Below are positions 32,902 to 38,687 of a stretch of DNA of 39,759 nucleotides, piece after piece. Every line of letters starts with the position of its first letter. The stretch's first letter is position 1. Source of the stretch: Elysia marginata (lineage: Eukaryota; Mollusca; Gastropoda; Plakobranchidae); the NCBI GenBank assembly GCA_019649035.1, contig BMAT01000348.1, positions 395,689-435,447 of the forward strand, given 5' to 3'. The notes under the pieces were generated by a model. That model was not told the DNA's origin. It saw only the letters and a list, made by a program, of their open reading frames with translations, and did no database searches. The translations under genes were made by a program, and so were the position numbers.

Positions 32902-35302
32902 AAAAAAATTTTTTTTTTTTTTTTACAAATTTAGCTTCAAAAAGGGACATGTTTCTATTGAAGTGAAGGTAATTAATTTTTAATTTTTTAGTCCCTTCTT
33001 GAAAAACAATTAAGGGATTCAATTTGATCTTTTTCTTTACCAACTCGAAATTCATTGATTGCATTTTTTGTTTTGTTTCAATATTTTGCTCTTTTTTCGT
33101 TTAGTTTTTAATGAAGACCAAACTGTCTTGTCTTATGGGCTACGATTTCAGCTTTCTATTCCATTACATTGTTAGAGAACAGTCTGTTTCAAAATTGATC
33201 TATACAAATCAACAAGTTTCTAATGAAATTCGCAAGGTAAATGTTAATCAAGTTTTGTTGAATGAGCTTGCCAGTGATATTTTTTCCACACTGTGTGCAT
33301 TTCAGTTGGCCAAACACAAATTTTATACCCTTTTAACTAAATGGTTAGTTTTAGAAACTCTTTACATTCTCAATGACATGACGCAGTATTAGCTTTAATT
33401 AAGCATGAAAAAGCTGTCATTCAAAAAGTCTTTAGGAAACTTTTGCTATATCATAGAGCTTTATGTTTTTGTGCTTCAAGTTCAGACTAAAGGCCTTGCA
33501 TGTCAGTTTTAACAGGTGATAATCTAGATATTTGCAAATAGAAGTAAAAACCAAAAGGCACTTTACATTTTGACAACCTCCATAACTAGAAATCCAGCAT
33601 CATAATAATTGAGAATTGTTGATACAATAATTACTTTATTCTCAAAAAGAGTACCATAATATCAAACGTTCTCTGCTATATTTTATATACTTACATTGCT
33701 GATTAAAAATAAACTGATCCTCTTGTCTCTCTCAGTTTTCTACTTTTCTTTTTTAACCCCCATTGTTCTCACTTTGGCATCGATGTCGGTGTTTTCCTGT
33801 TGACAACAAGCAGAGCCAGCATCAGTGCTGGGGCGTCTCTTCTACACAAGCCAAGCTACGCCGGAGAGCCTCGGACCCCAGCCCGGGTAGGGAAAGCAGA
33901 GGAAGAAGGGGGCAGCTGGGTCTTCAAAAATAATATATTTAGACTATAGAATACAGTGTACTTTGTTCATTCCACGAGAGGAAATATTAAAAAAAAAAAA
34001 TTAGGTCACATTCTCCATCTAAAACCATAGTATCATAAGAAATTGCATGGAAAAATACAGTTAGATGAGCATAGGACAAACTATATCGAAACATAAGAAA
34101 ATAAATGTAAAAAGTACAATTGGATTAAGTAAAATACTGAAATATATTATAAAAACTTGTAATATGTTAGCAATATAGTTTATGCAAGTTTTAGAACATT
34201 CAGTTAATGCATACTAGTGTAACTAAGAATTAGAATTTCTTTTCATTATGCACAGCTCCTCCTGGATTGTGGCTTAGCTTTTCTTTAAGTAGAGACATAG
34301 TGAGGTCACATTAAAGAAAAAAAGTAAAGAGCATTTTTATTCAGGGCTTAATCCACTAAATTTCTCTGAGCCCTCATAAGGTGGGCAGAGAATCAACTTG
34401 TCGTATATCAACATTATTCTTATGTACAGGCAAGTTTATATAAACCAAGGTTGGATTTCTTACTTCAAACTGTATTCCCTTGTTGTATAAAATATCTTAT
34501 TTTGACTGCATATTGTCAGTATAGGACATACCCCATTCATCTAACGTACAATGATGTTACTAAAATTACAATTTCTTTGTATAACAAGCACCCTCTACTG
34601 GAATGTATCTTGGCTAGTCTTTAAGTAGAGGCATTTTGGCAGGAATCCAACCTGTAGCACCTAAATTTCAATATATTGCAGCCTCACTGTATAATCTACA
34701 GTCTAAGGTAAAAAGCAGCAACTAGTAATGAGCACATGTTGAGAAATACATGAATAATCACCTTGGTATTCAAAAATATATTGTCAAAATATTGGGGTCT
34801 CTCACCTTTTTTTTTTCTCCTGTGAAACCACTAATGTATGAATGTAATTGGGTTGGGCACAGCAATAGGATGATCCCAAAGGTCTAGTATTTGAGTGGTA
34901 ATATGAGTCGTTCATATTTTAAAAAAAATTTTGGAGTTTCTAGGTTTAACCGTGGGATGGTAGTAATATTATTAACAACAAAGTACTGGACTTTGTATTT
35001 GCAACAAGACATTTTTTCAGATCACCAAGCCTCTAGTCAAAATCTTTGCTGGTTTTTTTTTGTTTTTTTTTTGGCAATTTTTTAATGTTTTGAAAAAGAC
35101 GTTTTTTAAAGGTTTAATATATTTTATTTAAATGTGCACATGACTCACAAAAATCTTGAGCTAATTTTTTTGTTGTTGTTTTACTTTTTTGTTTCATCTG
35201 CAGCAATCCTCTAACAGGGCTGGACTGAGGTCTGAACCAGCGCCAAGTTCTGTGAGATCTTCAAGACCTAAGTCACGCAGCATATTCTGGGTTGATTACT
35301 AG
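5847..35302 (+). CDS. AGBL5: Cytosolic carboxypeptidase-like protein 5 (CCP5/AGBL5), 19 coding exons
   Basis: Join 5847-5949, 6741-6849, 7427-7598, 8293-8459, 9549-9729, 11075-12361, 13060-13173, 13644-13762, 15809-16106, 16749-16918, 17457-17592, 18568-18752, 19271-19452, 20058-20449, 22595-23124, 23972-24474, 28229-28277, 33814-33886, 35204-35302. This gives 4869 nt and 1622 residues, and every junction keeps frame. CCP5 enzymes are M14 zinc carboxypeptidases that remove glutamate side chains, including the branch-point glutamate, from tubulin in cilia and neurons. Visible motifs: [16 protein letters not shown] in the N-terminal domain, zinc ligands H253 and E256 (HPGE), LNPDG near 293-297, RGVNLNR near 308-314, zinc ligand H829 ([10 protein letters not shown]) and catalytic E911 (YTLECNYN). 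The spacing from H829 to E911 is 82 residues, as I recall for the mammalian enzyme. A ~480-residue insert separates the two zinc-binding segments. The C-terminal ~600 residues are low complexity. Exons 1-16 are secure; exons 17-19 rest on frame and splice sites only. Confidence 0.93.
5950..6740 (+). other. Intron 1
   Basis: GT-AG intron of 791 bp. Its second half contains a tRNA-derived SINE (6366-6660). The rest is AT-rich with T runs, and I see no further exon. Confidence 0.85.
6366..6660 (+). mobile_element. tRNA-derived SINE in intron 1
   Basis: A polymerase III box A-like sequence (tggtagagaggttaggg, 6384-6400) and a box B-like sequence (ggttcgattgc, 6428-6438) are spaced as in a tRNA gene. 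After them comes a body with 'gggaaagcactttaccc' and 'taaaatgggtacccagc', of the kind found in invertebrate tRNA SINEs. A MetaSINE-type family is possible, but I could not align it. There is no intact tRNA fold. Confidence 0.75.
6741..6849 (+). CDS. AGBL5: CCP5 exon 2 (residues 35-71)
   Basis: Encodes the end of a variable acidic linker and then the conserved [20 protein letters not shown] segment of the N-terminal domain. It enters in phase 1 and leaves in phase 2. The acceptor is ggacaag, with donor AACAG|gtcagt. Confidence 0.95.
6850..7426 (+). other. Intron 2
   Basis: 577-bp GT-AG intron, AT-rich. I see no repeat family or exon in it. Confidence 0.85.
7427..7598 (+). CDS. AGBL5: CCP5 exon 3 (residues 71-128)
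   Basis: Encodes [10 protein letters not shown]...[18 protein letters not shown] and [13 protein letters not shown], the beta-sandwich part of the CCP N-terminal domain that precedes the carboxypeptidase fold. The donor is GAG|gtattt and the exit phase is 0. A MITE begins only 15 nt past the exon end. Confidence 0.96.
7599..8292 (+). other. Intron 3, mostly occupied by a MITE
   Basis: 694-bp GT-AG intron. About 440 bp of it is the MITE copy at 7614-8056. The remainder is AT-rich spacer and the T-rich acceptor tract. Confidence 0.85.
7614..8056 (-). mobile_element. MITE-like element, copy 2 (orientation opposite to copies 1 and 4)
   Basis: Starts acatgtctcgcattctg and then tccaaatgagtcgtaagtc, and ends with the imperfect inverted complement (gacataagacttatttgga ... 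acaagacatatga). It aligns along its length with 15016-15451, and in inverse orientation with 4841-5274 and 23451-23889. It has no coding capacity. Size and terminal inverted repeats fit a non-autonomous DNA transposon; the superfamily is unassigned. Confidence 0.75.
8293..8459 (+). CDS. AGBL5: CCP5 exon 4 (residues 129-184)
   Basis: Encodes [17 protein letters not shown]...[16 protein letters not shown], the strand that ends the N-terminal domain with the conserved FAFCFPWSY motif. A glutamine run (QEQQQQ) follows. It enters in phase 0 and leaves in phase 2 at AACAC|gtaagg. Confidence 0.95.
8851..8885. repeat. (TG)n followed by a poly-G tract
   Basis: Eight or so TG dinucleotides run directly into about 18 consecutive G residues, preceded by a long T tract. 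Length is likely to be polymorphic or error-prone. Confidence 0.9.
9340..9420 (+). mobile_element. SINE/LINE 3'-tail remnant
   Basis: Contains 'ttgtaaagcgctttgagct' and 'gagtgctctataagattcat' followed by a T/A tail. This is the arrangement common at the 3' ends of L2-like LINEs and their SINE partners. The minus-strand SINE at 30024-30345 ends with a related motif. Confidence 0.5.
9549..9729 (+). CDS. AGBL5: CCP5 exon 5 (residues 184-244)
   Basis: Encodes [20 protein letters not shown], then [10 protein letters not shown] and a variable acidic loop ending RFKGKR. This is the entry into the M14 fold, just before the first zinc-binding motif. It enters in phase 2 and leaves in phase 0 at AGG|gtgtgt. 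Confidence 0.96.
9730..11074 (+). other. Intron 5
   Basis: 1345-bp GT-AG intron, AT-rich with many A and T runs. I see no recognisable exon or repeat family. Confidence 0.85.
11075..12361 (+). CDS. AGBL5: CCP5 exon 6 (residues 245-673): first zinc motif plus large insert
   Basis: The first ~95 residues are strongly conserved: [20 protein letters not shown] with zinc ligands H253 and E256, then [20 protein letters not shown] and NLNR of the substrate pocket, ending FHHV at ~336-339. The other ~330 residues are a low-complexity insert rich in Gly, Ser, Asn and His, including 17 consecutive His (559-575, nt 12017-12067) coded as mixed CAT/CAC. The donor is CAG|gtatag. Reading on into the intron gives only V-stop, so the open frame is a splice product and not a stand-alone gene. 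Confidence 0.95.
12362..13059 (+). other. Intron 6
   Basis: 698-bp GT-AG intron. It contains a 14-bp inverted repeat (12750-12763 and 12793-12806). No other feature is seen. Confidence 0.75.
12750..12806. repeat. Inverted repeat with 14-bp perfect arms
   Basis: CAAACCAAATGCAG at 12750-12763 is the reverse complement of CTGCATTTGGTTTG at 12793-12806, with a 29-nt spacer. It lies in intron 6 and its function is unknown. Confidence 0.7.
13060..13173 (+). CDS. AGBL5: CCP5 exon 7 (residues 674-711), in-frame insert exon
   Basis: Symmetric 114-nt exon, phase 0 in and out, between acceptor cttcatcag and donor TTG|gttagt. It begins [20 protein letters not shown], extending the histidine-rich end of exon 6 (HQRHHQ), and ends in a Gly/Ser stretch. 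It could be skipped without changing frame. The call rests on codon-like composition, splice sites and phase; I see no homologue. Confidence 0.75.
13174..13643 (+). other. Intron 7
   Basis: 470-bp GT-AG intron, AT-rich, with nothing recognisable. Confidence 0.75.
13644..13762 (+). CDS. AGBL5: CCP5 exon 8 (residues 712-751)
   Basis: Encodes [20 protein letters not shown] and then a Leu/Ser-rich helix-like stretch ending MSEELNKN. It lies within the insert between the two zinc-binding segments. It is loosely comparable to the charged spacer at this place in vertebrate CCP5. It enters in phase 0 and leaves in phase 2 at AACAG|gtagaa. Confidence 0.82.
14221..14340. promoter_or_regulatory. Promoter-like motif cluster inside intron 8
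   Basis: In 120 bp there are a CCAAT box (ccaatca, 14259-14265), a CRE-like TACGTCA (14303-14309), an ETS core ACCGGAAG (14329-14336) and a GGCGTGGC element. Several CpGs occur here in otherwise CpG-poor intron sequence. There is no TATA box. Orientation and activity are unknown. Confidence 0.35.
15016..15451 (-). mobile_element. MITE-like element, copy 3
   Basis: Same family and orientation as 7614-8056: starts atgtctcacattctgtcc and ends gcaagacatat. The terminal inverted repeats are imperfect (caaattagtcataagtc against gacataagactcatttga, the latter read as its complement). No open frame of note. Confidence 0.75.
15809..16106 (+). CDS. AGBL5: CCP5 exon 9 (residues 751-850): second zinc motif, GC donor
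   Basis: Starts with an acidic and glycine-rich segment ([17 protein letters not shown], later EGGGGDGS) that completes the insert. It then re-enters the fold at [19 protein letters not shown] with zinc ligand H829. The next exon begins VENMLYPK, as in the family, so the exon must end at CAG (16106). The following bases are gcaagt, a non-canonical GC donor with otherwise ideal context. Confidence 0.94.
16107..16748 (+). other. Intron 9, a GC-AG intron containing a decayed copy of exon 10
   Basis: 642 bp. The donor is CAG|gcaagt and the acceptor aaaacag. No nearby GT restores the frame to exon 10. Its middle holds a partial duplicate of exon 10 and its downstream intron (16400-16533). Confidence 0.85.
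16400..16533 (+). pseudogene. Decayed partial duplicate of exon 10 with its donor
   Basis: Sequence from about 16412 (aaaggacaaaaggatgagat) through the donor at 16488 and 45 nt of intron matches exon 10 and its intron start at an offset of 430 bp. Examples are gtggctattt...aaagcca and aaagtcttat. The tyrosine codon of the original is TAA here (16463-16465), so the copy cannot be a functional alternative exon. Confidence 0.85.
16749..16918 (+). CDS. AGBL5: CCP5 exon 10 (residues 851-907)
   Basis: Encodes [30 protein letters not shown] and [17 protein letters not shown], all strongly conserved parts of the carboxypeptidase domain around the active site. It enters in phase 0 and leaves in phase 2 at CACAG|gtattt. 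The 3' half has a nonfunctional duplicate 430 bp upstream. Confidence 0.96.
16919..17456 (+). other. Intron 10
   Basis: 538-bp GT-AG intron, AT-rich with T tracts. Nothing further seen. Confidence 0.85.
17457..17592 (+). CDS. AGBL5: CCP5 exon 11 (residues 907-952): catalytic glutamate
   Basis: Encodes [20 protein letters not shown] and a proline-rich segment, ending [13 protein letters not shown]911 in LECNYN corresponds to the catalytic glutamate of M14 enzymes. It enters in phase 2 and leaves in phase 0 at GAG|gtaaga. Confidence 0.96.
17593..18567 (+). other. Intron 11
   Basis: 975-bp GT-AG intron. It contains a small perfect stem (AGTTTATGAT at 18334-18343, ATCATAAACT at 18351-18360, 7-nt loop). 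Nothing else recognisable. Confidence 0.85.
18568..18752 (+). CDS. AGBL5: CCP5 exon 12 (residues 953-1014)
   Basis: Encodes [20 protein letters not shown] and a basic helix ([13 protein letters not shown]), the C-terminal helical end of the catalytic domain. A basic Ser/Gly tail begins here. It enters in phase 0 and leaves in phase 2 at TAGG|gtgagt. Confidence 0.95.
18753..19270 (+). other. Intron 12
   Basis: 518-bp GT-AG intron, AT-rich. No feature seen. Confidence 0.85.
19271..19452 (+). CDS. AGBL5: CCP5 exon 13 (residues 1014-1075)
   Basis: Encodes [18 protein letters not shown] and a Ser/Gly/Asn stretch, ending RRELGPVRE. The LGPVRE piece is also present in the tail of vertebrate CCP5, which supports the model. 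It enters in phase 2 and leaves in phase 1 at GAGG|gtgagt. Confidence 0.92.
19453..20057 (+). other. Intron 13
   Basis: 605-bp GT-AG intron, AT-rich. No feature seen. Confidence 0.85.
20058..20449 (+). CDS. AGBL5: CCP5 exon 14 (residues 1075-1205)
   Basis: Encodes a low-complexity segment: [20 protein letters not shown], an Ala/Gly run ([11 protein letters not shown]), a Ser/Arg/Glu-rich part, and a charged helix-like end ([17 protein letters not shown]). It is probably disordered. It enters in phase 1 and leaves in phase 0 at GCG|gtatgt. Confidence 0.9.
20450..22594 (+). other. Intron 14
   Basis: 2145-bp GT-AG intron, AT-rich. It contains a short tandem duplication (about 22185-22240, 'aactatgttttgaatacagcttgt' type unit twice). 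No convincing extra exon was found when both ends were read in phase 0. Confidence 0.85.
22595..23124 (+). CDS. AGBL5: CCP5 exon 15 (residues 1206-1382)
   Basis: 530-nt exon encoding a basic, Ser/Gly/Ala/Pro-rich tail that begins [18 protein letters not shown]. It contains a Gln/Pro and Ala/Asn-rich middle. No folded domain is visible. It enters in phase 0 and leaves in phase 2 at ACAAA|gtgagt. Confidence 0.9.
23125..23971 (+). other. Intron 15, half occupied by a MITE
   Basis: 847-bp GT-AG intron. The MITE copy at 23451-23889 fills about half. No other exon seen. Confidence 0.85.
23451..23889 (+). mobile_element. MITE-like element, copy 4
   Basis: Same orientation as 4841-5274: starts tttgtcttgcaaccaatc and aaaatgagtcttaagtc, contains 'aaggtagtcagatattggt' and 'tcatgcttctgtgtgaagtt', and ends with the inverted complement actcatttggacagaatgc. 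Confidence 0.75.
23972..24474 (+). CDS. AGBL5: CCP5 exon 16 (residues 1382-1550)
   Basis: Encodes a basic and Ser/Gly-rich tail: [20 protein letters not shown], a Gly/Glu run, an Arg-rich cluster ([16 protein letters not shown]) that resembles a nuclear localisation signal, and an acidic/Ser end ...FHSDRQQ. It enters in phase 2. The donor is CAAG|gtagtt, exit phase 1. If the donor is not used the frame stops at TAG 24480-24482, giving a C-terminus of QQGS. Confidence 0.88.
25650..25659 (+). CDS. Candidate 10-nt alternative microexon
   Basis: TATCAGGGAG is followed by a consensus donor (GGAG|gtaagt). It is preceded by an AG at 25648-25649 that is the first AG after a 164-nt AG-free stretch (25484-25647) with two pyrimidine-rich tracts, as expected of a real acceptor. 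Inclusion enters in phase 1 and leaves in phase 2. It would shift the next two exons to another open frame. Confidence 0.4.
26690..26751. repeat. Palindromic element with two TATCATATGATA cores
   Basis: gtatcatatgata occurs at 26691-26703, and the perfect 20-bp palindrome GTTGTATCATATGATACAAC at 26732-26751. Between them lies a near-palindrome (gctcaag...cttaagc), so the whole can fold as one hairpin. Confidence 0.7.
26844..26875 (+). CDS. Candidate alternative terminal exon
   Basis: Good acceptor (attcttttctgcaacag) followed, in the phase supplied by exon 16, by codons for [10 protein letters not shown] and TGA (26873-26875). The basic/Ser composition resembles the rest of the tail. There is no other support. 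Confidence 0.25.
28229..28277 (+). CDS. AGBL5: CCP5 exon 17 (residues 1550-1566)
   Basis: 49-nt exon between acceptor gatttcctag and donor CCAAG|gtagac. From exon 16 it reads [16 protein letters not shown], phase 1 in and 2 out, joining exon 18 in frame. It is also open in a second frame ([16 protein letters not shown]) that would be used if the 10-nt microexon is included. Which frame is normal cannot be decided from this sequence alone. Confidence 0.6.
28562..28652 (+). CDS. Candidate cassette exon (91 nt)
   Basis: Acceptor ttttttccctaag and donor GAC|gtaagt. In the phase left by exon 17 it is open for 30 codons (starts [20 protein letters not shown], Cys-rich) and leaves in phase 0, which would shift exon 18. 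Composition unlike the rest of the tail argues for caution. Confidence 0.25.
30024..30345 (-). mobile_element. tRNA-derived SINE on the minus strand
   Basis: Read on the minus strand: box A-like tggtagatgattgg (30315-30328), box B-like ggtccaagtcctg (30281-30293), a body, a 3' motif gagctatataaatgcaccgt and a poly-A tail (T run at 30024-30034 on the + strand). It differs from the SINE in intron 1. Confidence 0.75.
30911..30985. repeat. TC/TG-rich low-complexity tract
   Basis: Interrupted ctctctct, tctgtctgtctg and tttctctctctc repeats. Confidence 0.9.
31910..32058 (+). CDS. Candidate cassette exon (149 nt)
   Basis: Acceptor gtgtttgaaaacag and donor CAGCAAG|gtatct. In the phase left by exon 17 it is open throughout (starts [18 protein letters not shown]) and leaves in phase 1, where exon 18 is also open. 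No family similarity is recognised. Confidence 0.2.
32651..32810. mobile_element. Short MITE-like element, pogo/Tigger-type ends
   Basis: Left end CAGTGGAATCCTGTTAAG (32651-32668), preceded by TA, is an imperfect inverse of the right end CTTAAGCGGACTCCAG (32795-32810). The interior repeats 'tttatctt(aagc)' pieces. Non-coding. Assignment is by end-sequence resemblance only. Confidence 0.5.
32863..32897. repeat. (TC)n microsatellite
   Basis: About 17 uninterrupted TC units, followed by A and T runs. Confidence 0.95.
33105..33236 (+). CDS. Candidate symmetric cassette exon (132 nt)
   Basis: Strong T-rich acceptor (gctcttttttcgtttag) and donor CGCAAG|gtaaat enclose 44 codons open in phase 0 in and out. 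The start is [20 protein letters not shown] and the end QVSNEIRK. Only the microexon-containing frame reaches it in phase 0. Its hydrophobic content is unlike the tail. Confidence 0.25.
33814..33886 (+). CDS. AGBL5: CCP5 exon 18 (residues 1566-1590), open in all three frames
   Basis: 73-nt, GC-rich exon. In the main model it reads [20 protein letters not shown] then RTPAR, leaving in phase 0 at CGG|gtaggg. The other two frames are also free of stops (one has [12 protein letters not shown]). The acceptor is a tandem aagcag, so a 3-nt longer form is possible. Confidence 0.7.
33887..35203 (+). other. Intron 18
   Basis: 1317-bp GT-AG intron, AT-rich. Nothing recognisable. Confidence 0.75.
35204..35302 (+). 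CDS. AGBL5: CCP5 exon 19, last coding exon (residues 1591-1622 and stop)
   Basis: Acceptor gtttcatctgcag. It reads [20 protein letters not shown] then [12 protein letters not shown] and TAG at 35300-35302. The RPKSRS piece sits where vertebrate CCP5 tails also carry an RPRS segment, which favours this frame. The two other frames stop early (TAA 35212-35214, TGA 35226-35228). Confidence 0.7.
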   Translation, partial: QSSNRAGLRSEPAPSSVRSSRPKSRSIFWVDY

Positions 35303-35755
35303 TCTGTCTGTTACCTGATGTTGTAGCCTTAACGGTAAAGGTTTCTTCATTGACAGTCGCATTAAAAAAAAACCTATCAGTTAACTCATCATGTCAAAGA
35401 GCTGGCCCATTCGGCCTCAGTCATTTTTTTATGGTTCTGAGGCATTTTACTGGAAAGGTGTTTATATCTTTGTATGTCTTAGACTAGAAAACTATTTTTT
35501 TGTTGAATTGGGCATTGAAAATTTTCATGATTTTAATGCCAGATGATCGAGAAGTGTTAATAGAATTATTAAATGACATAAAACCACATTTTGCCTAAGC
35601 CCTTGGTGATAAGGGGGGTTAGAATTATATAGAAAAAGAAATTTTTAAGTTTCATTGGCTCCTTTAAATTACTTTTAATATGCATCCTTTGAAAAGCTTT
35701 TGGCTTGTACCTATGGAAAGCAAGGCCACACTGTAAAATAAAATTTGCCATATAA

Positions 35756-35832
35756 TGATGGCAGGCACATCAAACCTCTGATGTGGCTTCTTTTCCTATG
35801 GCAAAATCAGAGGTTTGATGTGCCTGCCATCA
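35756..35832. repeat. Near-identical hairpin element, copy 1
   Basis: 27-bp perfect inverted arms (35756-35782 and 35806-35832, core GGCAGGCACATCAAACC) around a 23-nt loop that begins gtggcttcttttcctat. The second copy is 1.6 kb downstream with the same arms and loop start. Confidence 0.95.
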
Positions 35833-36237
35833 ATAATATTTTTTCATCTCACATGTGACATAATATAATTTACATACAAATATCTTAAAATTTTAATGAA
35901 ACTTTCTTAATGTTTTGAGACAGTTGGTTTTTGTTTTTCAATGTCATCTAGAAATGCTCAAATTGAAATAGCATTGTTTATCATGGTTGATACTTCTAGA
36001 AGATTTAAAAAAAAAATTTTAAATGATGATGTTTAGAGGAATACATGTATTTGTATGATAGTAGAGATACACTGAGCGCATCCTTTGAAAAAAATTGTGG
36101 AAATTGTACAGAATAAGAATGAACTCTTTGGTAATGAAAAAAAATTTTACACAACAAAATTTTTTAAGTTTTTTTTTTTCCTGTGTAAAAGGCAGCTACA
36201 TATGCCACTCTCTAAAGCTTTAGCTGTGCTGCAGTTT

Positions 36238-36250
36238 AATAAAAAATAAA
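36238..36250 (+). terminator. Polyadenylation signals (two AATAAA)
   Basis: Overlapping context taataaaaaataaaagt contains two canonical hexamers, about 940 nt after the stop. A proximal one at 35737-35742 is an alternative. Confidence 0.5.
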
Positions 36251-38687
36251 AGTAAAAAAAAAAGCCTATTATGATAATATGCCATGATGGACCAATGCCA
36301 CTATATTTGTCGGCAGTATTTAAGGCATTATATCTACTATGTACATATTTTATATATGGTTAAAAAAATAATTTCAAACTTTGTGGACAAAGATCATGTG
36401 TTAGACTTACAGGTTTAAATTTCAACATTTCCAAAGGATAAGGAACACAGTTTCAAATGTGCCATAGACTTGAATAAGACAAAATTTAGATTTGTACTTG
36501 ATGTGTCAAGGTCAGATCCCATTAATGTATGTGTGTATGTAAAGGGTGGTTAGAGGTGTTAACTTGGAAGCCTTTTATGTTGTTTTTATAAGGGTTTTTA
36601 GAGACCATGGAAAGAAAAGGGCATGGTCATATTTAAAATTAAGGTTCGAAATTGTGGATGAATTTATTGCATTTACTCATTAAAAAAAGCTTTTTTTTCT
36701 AAACAAATGCAGAAATAAGTTGGAGCAAACTGGTTTTAACAGAAATACAAAGAAATTTTTTTCATCAAGATACTTAGATAGTAAATTTGAGTCCAGTCCA
36801 AATTTTTACCTAATTTGATCTATTTTTAGATATTTTTTAAATCTTCCTACTGTAATTTATTCTGAAAATTTGATTTTTGGATAATTCAAAGTATGTTTTG
36901 TTTCATTGAGGTTGGTTGGAATTATCCTAACTGGAGTGAACATTATCCTTTAAGTTGATTATGGTTCAGTTTAGGTTTTGTATGATATTGATAATTACGA
37001 TTTATGTGCATGTGCAGAAAATGTATTAGCATAAAGTGTACACAAAGATAATATGAAAGTAACTCTTTAATTATTTTTTTTTGATGATTTTGAAAATTAA
37101 CTTGTGTCTATAGTTAAACCATTAAACACAGTAATCTCAGGTATAGAATGTTGCATCGATATATTCCAGCTATAACAGAAAGCTATAAAAGTTGTAAAAC
37201 TGGATTTGTTCATGGTTATGTTTTGTAACTCTCATGTTACTCAAATGGTTGGTTTTTTTTTAAATTTGAGGCGTTTTAGGTCTCCTACAGAAATTTACTT
37301 GTAGATTACATGACTGTGATAATTTAAAGTGTGCGTTTTTTTGTGTTAATGTGTGTGCATTCTATATATCGATTGCAGGCACATCAAACCTCTGATGTGG
37401 CTTCTTTTCCTATTTTAAAATCAGAGGTTTGATGTGCCTGCCATCGATATATTGGTATAAGGTGCCTGTTGATCTGAATATTTTTTTAAAAGGTTAGCTG
37501 TTATGACCTGAATTTGCAAACAGTTTTGGAGTTTATAGCAGTTTGTCTACTTACTGCCTGTGTGTGAATGCCAATGTTGTGGGCAACTTTCACTATTGTA
37601 TGAGTTGTGAATTTTGTAAGGTTCTAAACCAAGAAATCCCTTCGCAAAGCCGCAATGTGCTTTTGAAATTGGGTAAGTAATACAAATGGGAAAAAAAAAA
37701 TTGATGGCCATCTTTTGGTTTATCTATTTTGTGATGTATTAAACCTAGTCCTGTGAACTTTTGCGATACCTGTATCTACACATGGACTTCATATATGTAC
37801 ATGATTCAAAACATTATGTTATAGCTTTCTTGTCAATCTCCAAAGTTGAGAATGTATTTGTCTGCCAAACTTTTTTCCGAAAAGTATGTTACTCTTAAAC
37901 TGTGATAATTCAAAGATCTGATTTGAAATTATATTCTTAAGATGAATCTGTGAGTTGATTTTAAAAAAATGTACTTTTCTCAGGCTAAATGTGTGCTTTT
38001 TGTTTTAGTGAACACATCTTTAATAATTATGTAAAACATTACAACGCTCGTAAATTAGTAGCAGTTAATGTCTCTTACTCTTAGAGTTTATTAGTTGTGT
38101 TACACACAAATATTTTTTATTGACAAGCAAATGATGAAAAAAGTGCTTTCATACCAGATTACAACAAACATCAATAAATTTTTACCTAGGTCTGCTTCTG
38201 AATGGACTGATATATGTATGTCTCTTTTTGTACTGCCCTTTTTTTTCAAGCACAGCAGTACTGCACTAGCACTACACCCAATCATCATTTTGGCCATAAA
38301 GATGGTTACAGCTTATCCAGTTTGGTTTACAAAGATATTGAGGCATGCAATGCTTTTCATATCTATCAGTCATTATACCTCTCCCTTCTTCCCATCTCCA
38401 CACACATGCAAACTTTTGGCAATGCACAGACATTTCCAGATAGGCTCTCTGGTTTGTTTTTAGTGCTACACCATGAGGTTTCACAAGAAAAAGCATTTCC
38501 AAAAAAATTTAGTTTCAACTTGGGTGTGAACAGATTTTAAACAAATCTTCTCTCTGGGACAGCTGTTTGTGGTTATGGTTTCCATAATATCATTGAGGTA
38601 TAAGTAAATAAGCTCTTGTAAATTAAAAGAGAGACTCAGGAGATGGTAAAATTCAAAGCTAACTTAGTTATAGTGCTTAAAAAAGTT
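36251..38687. other. Downstream flank
   Basis: AT-rich sequence with the second hairpin element and no supported gene. The longest frames (38095-38463 +) have no recognisable family and no codon bias that I can see. Confidence 0.6.
37364..37452. repeat. Near-identical hairpin element, copy 2
   Basis: 33-bp arms (37364-37396 and 37420-37452) with a single mismatch and a 23-nt loop. The inner 23 bp of the arms and the first 17 nt of the loop equal copy 1, while the outer ATATATCGAT part is specific to this copy. Confidence 0.95.

Larger units (their letters stand above)
28278..33813 (+). other. Intron 17
   Basis: 5.5-kb intron, AT-rich. It holds a minus-strand tRNA SINE (30024-30345), a TC/TG-rich low-complexity stretch (30911-30985), a MITE-like pogo/Tigger-type element (32651-32810), a TC microsatellite (32863-32897) and candidate cassette exons (28562-28652, 31910-32058, 33105-33236). 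Confidence 0.65.
35303..36250 (+). other. Probable 3' UTR
   Basis: Non-coding, AT-rich sequence after the stop. AATAAA signals occur at 35737-35742 and as a pair at 36238-36243 and 36245-36250. The first hairpin element (35756-35832) lies just after the first signal, so it would be present only in the longer 3' UTR form. Confidence 0.5.

Noticed and set aside
38095..38540. Overlapping open frames downstream as a second gene
   Set aside because: Three overlapping frames on both strands, AT-driven composition, no recognised family and no splice logic.
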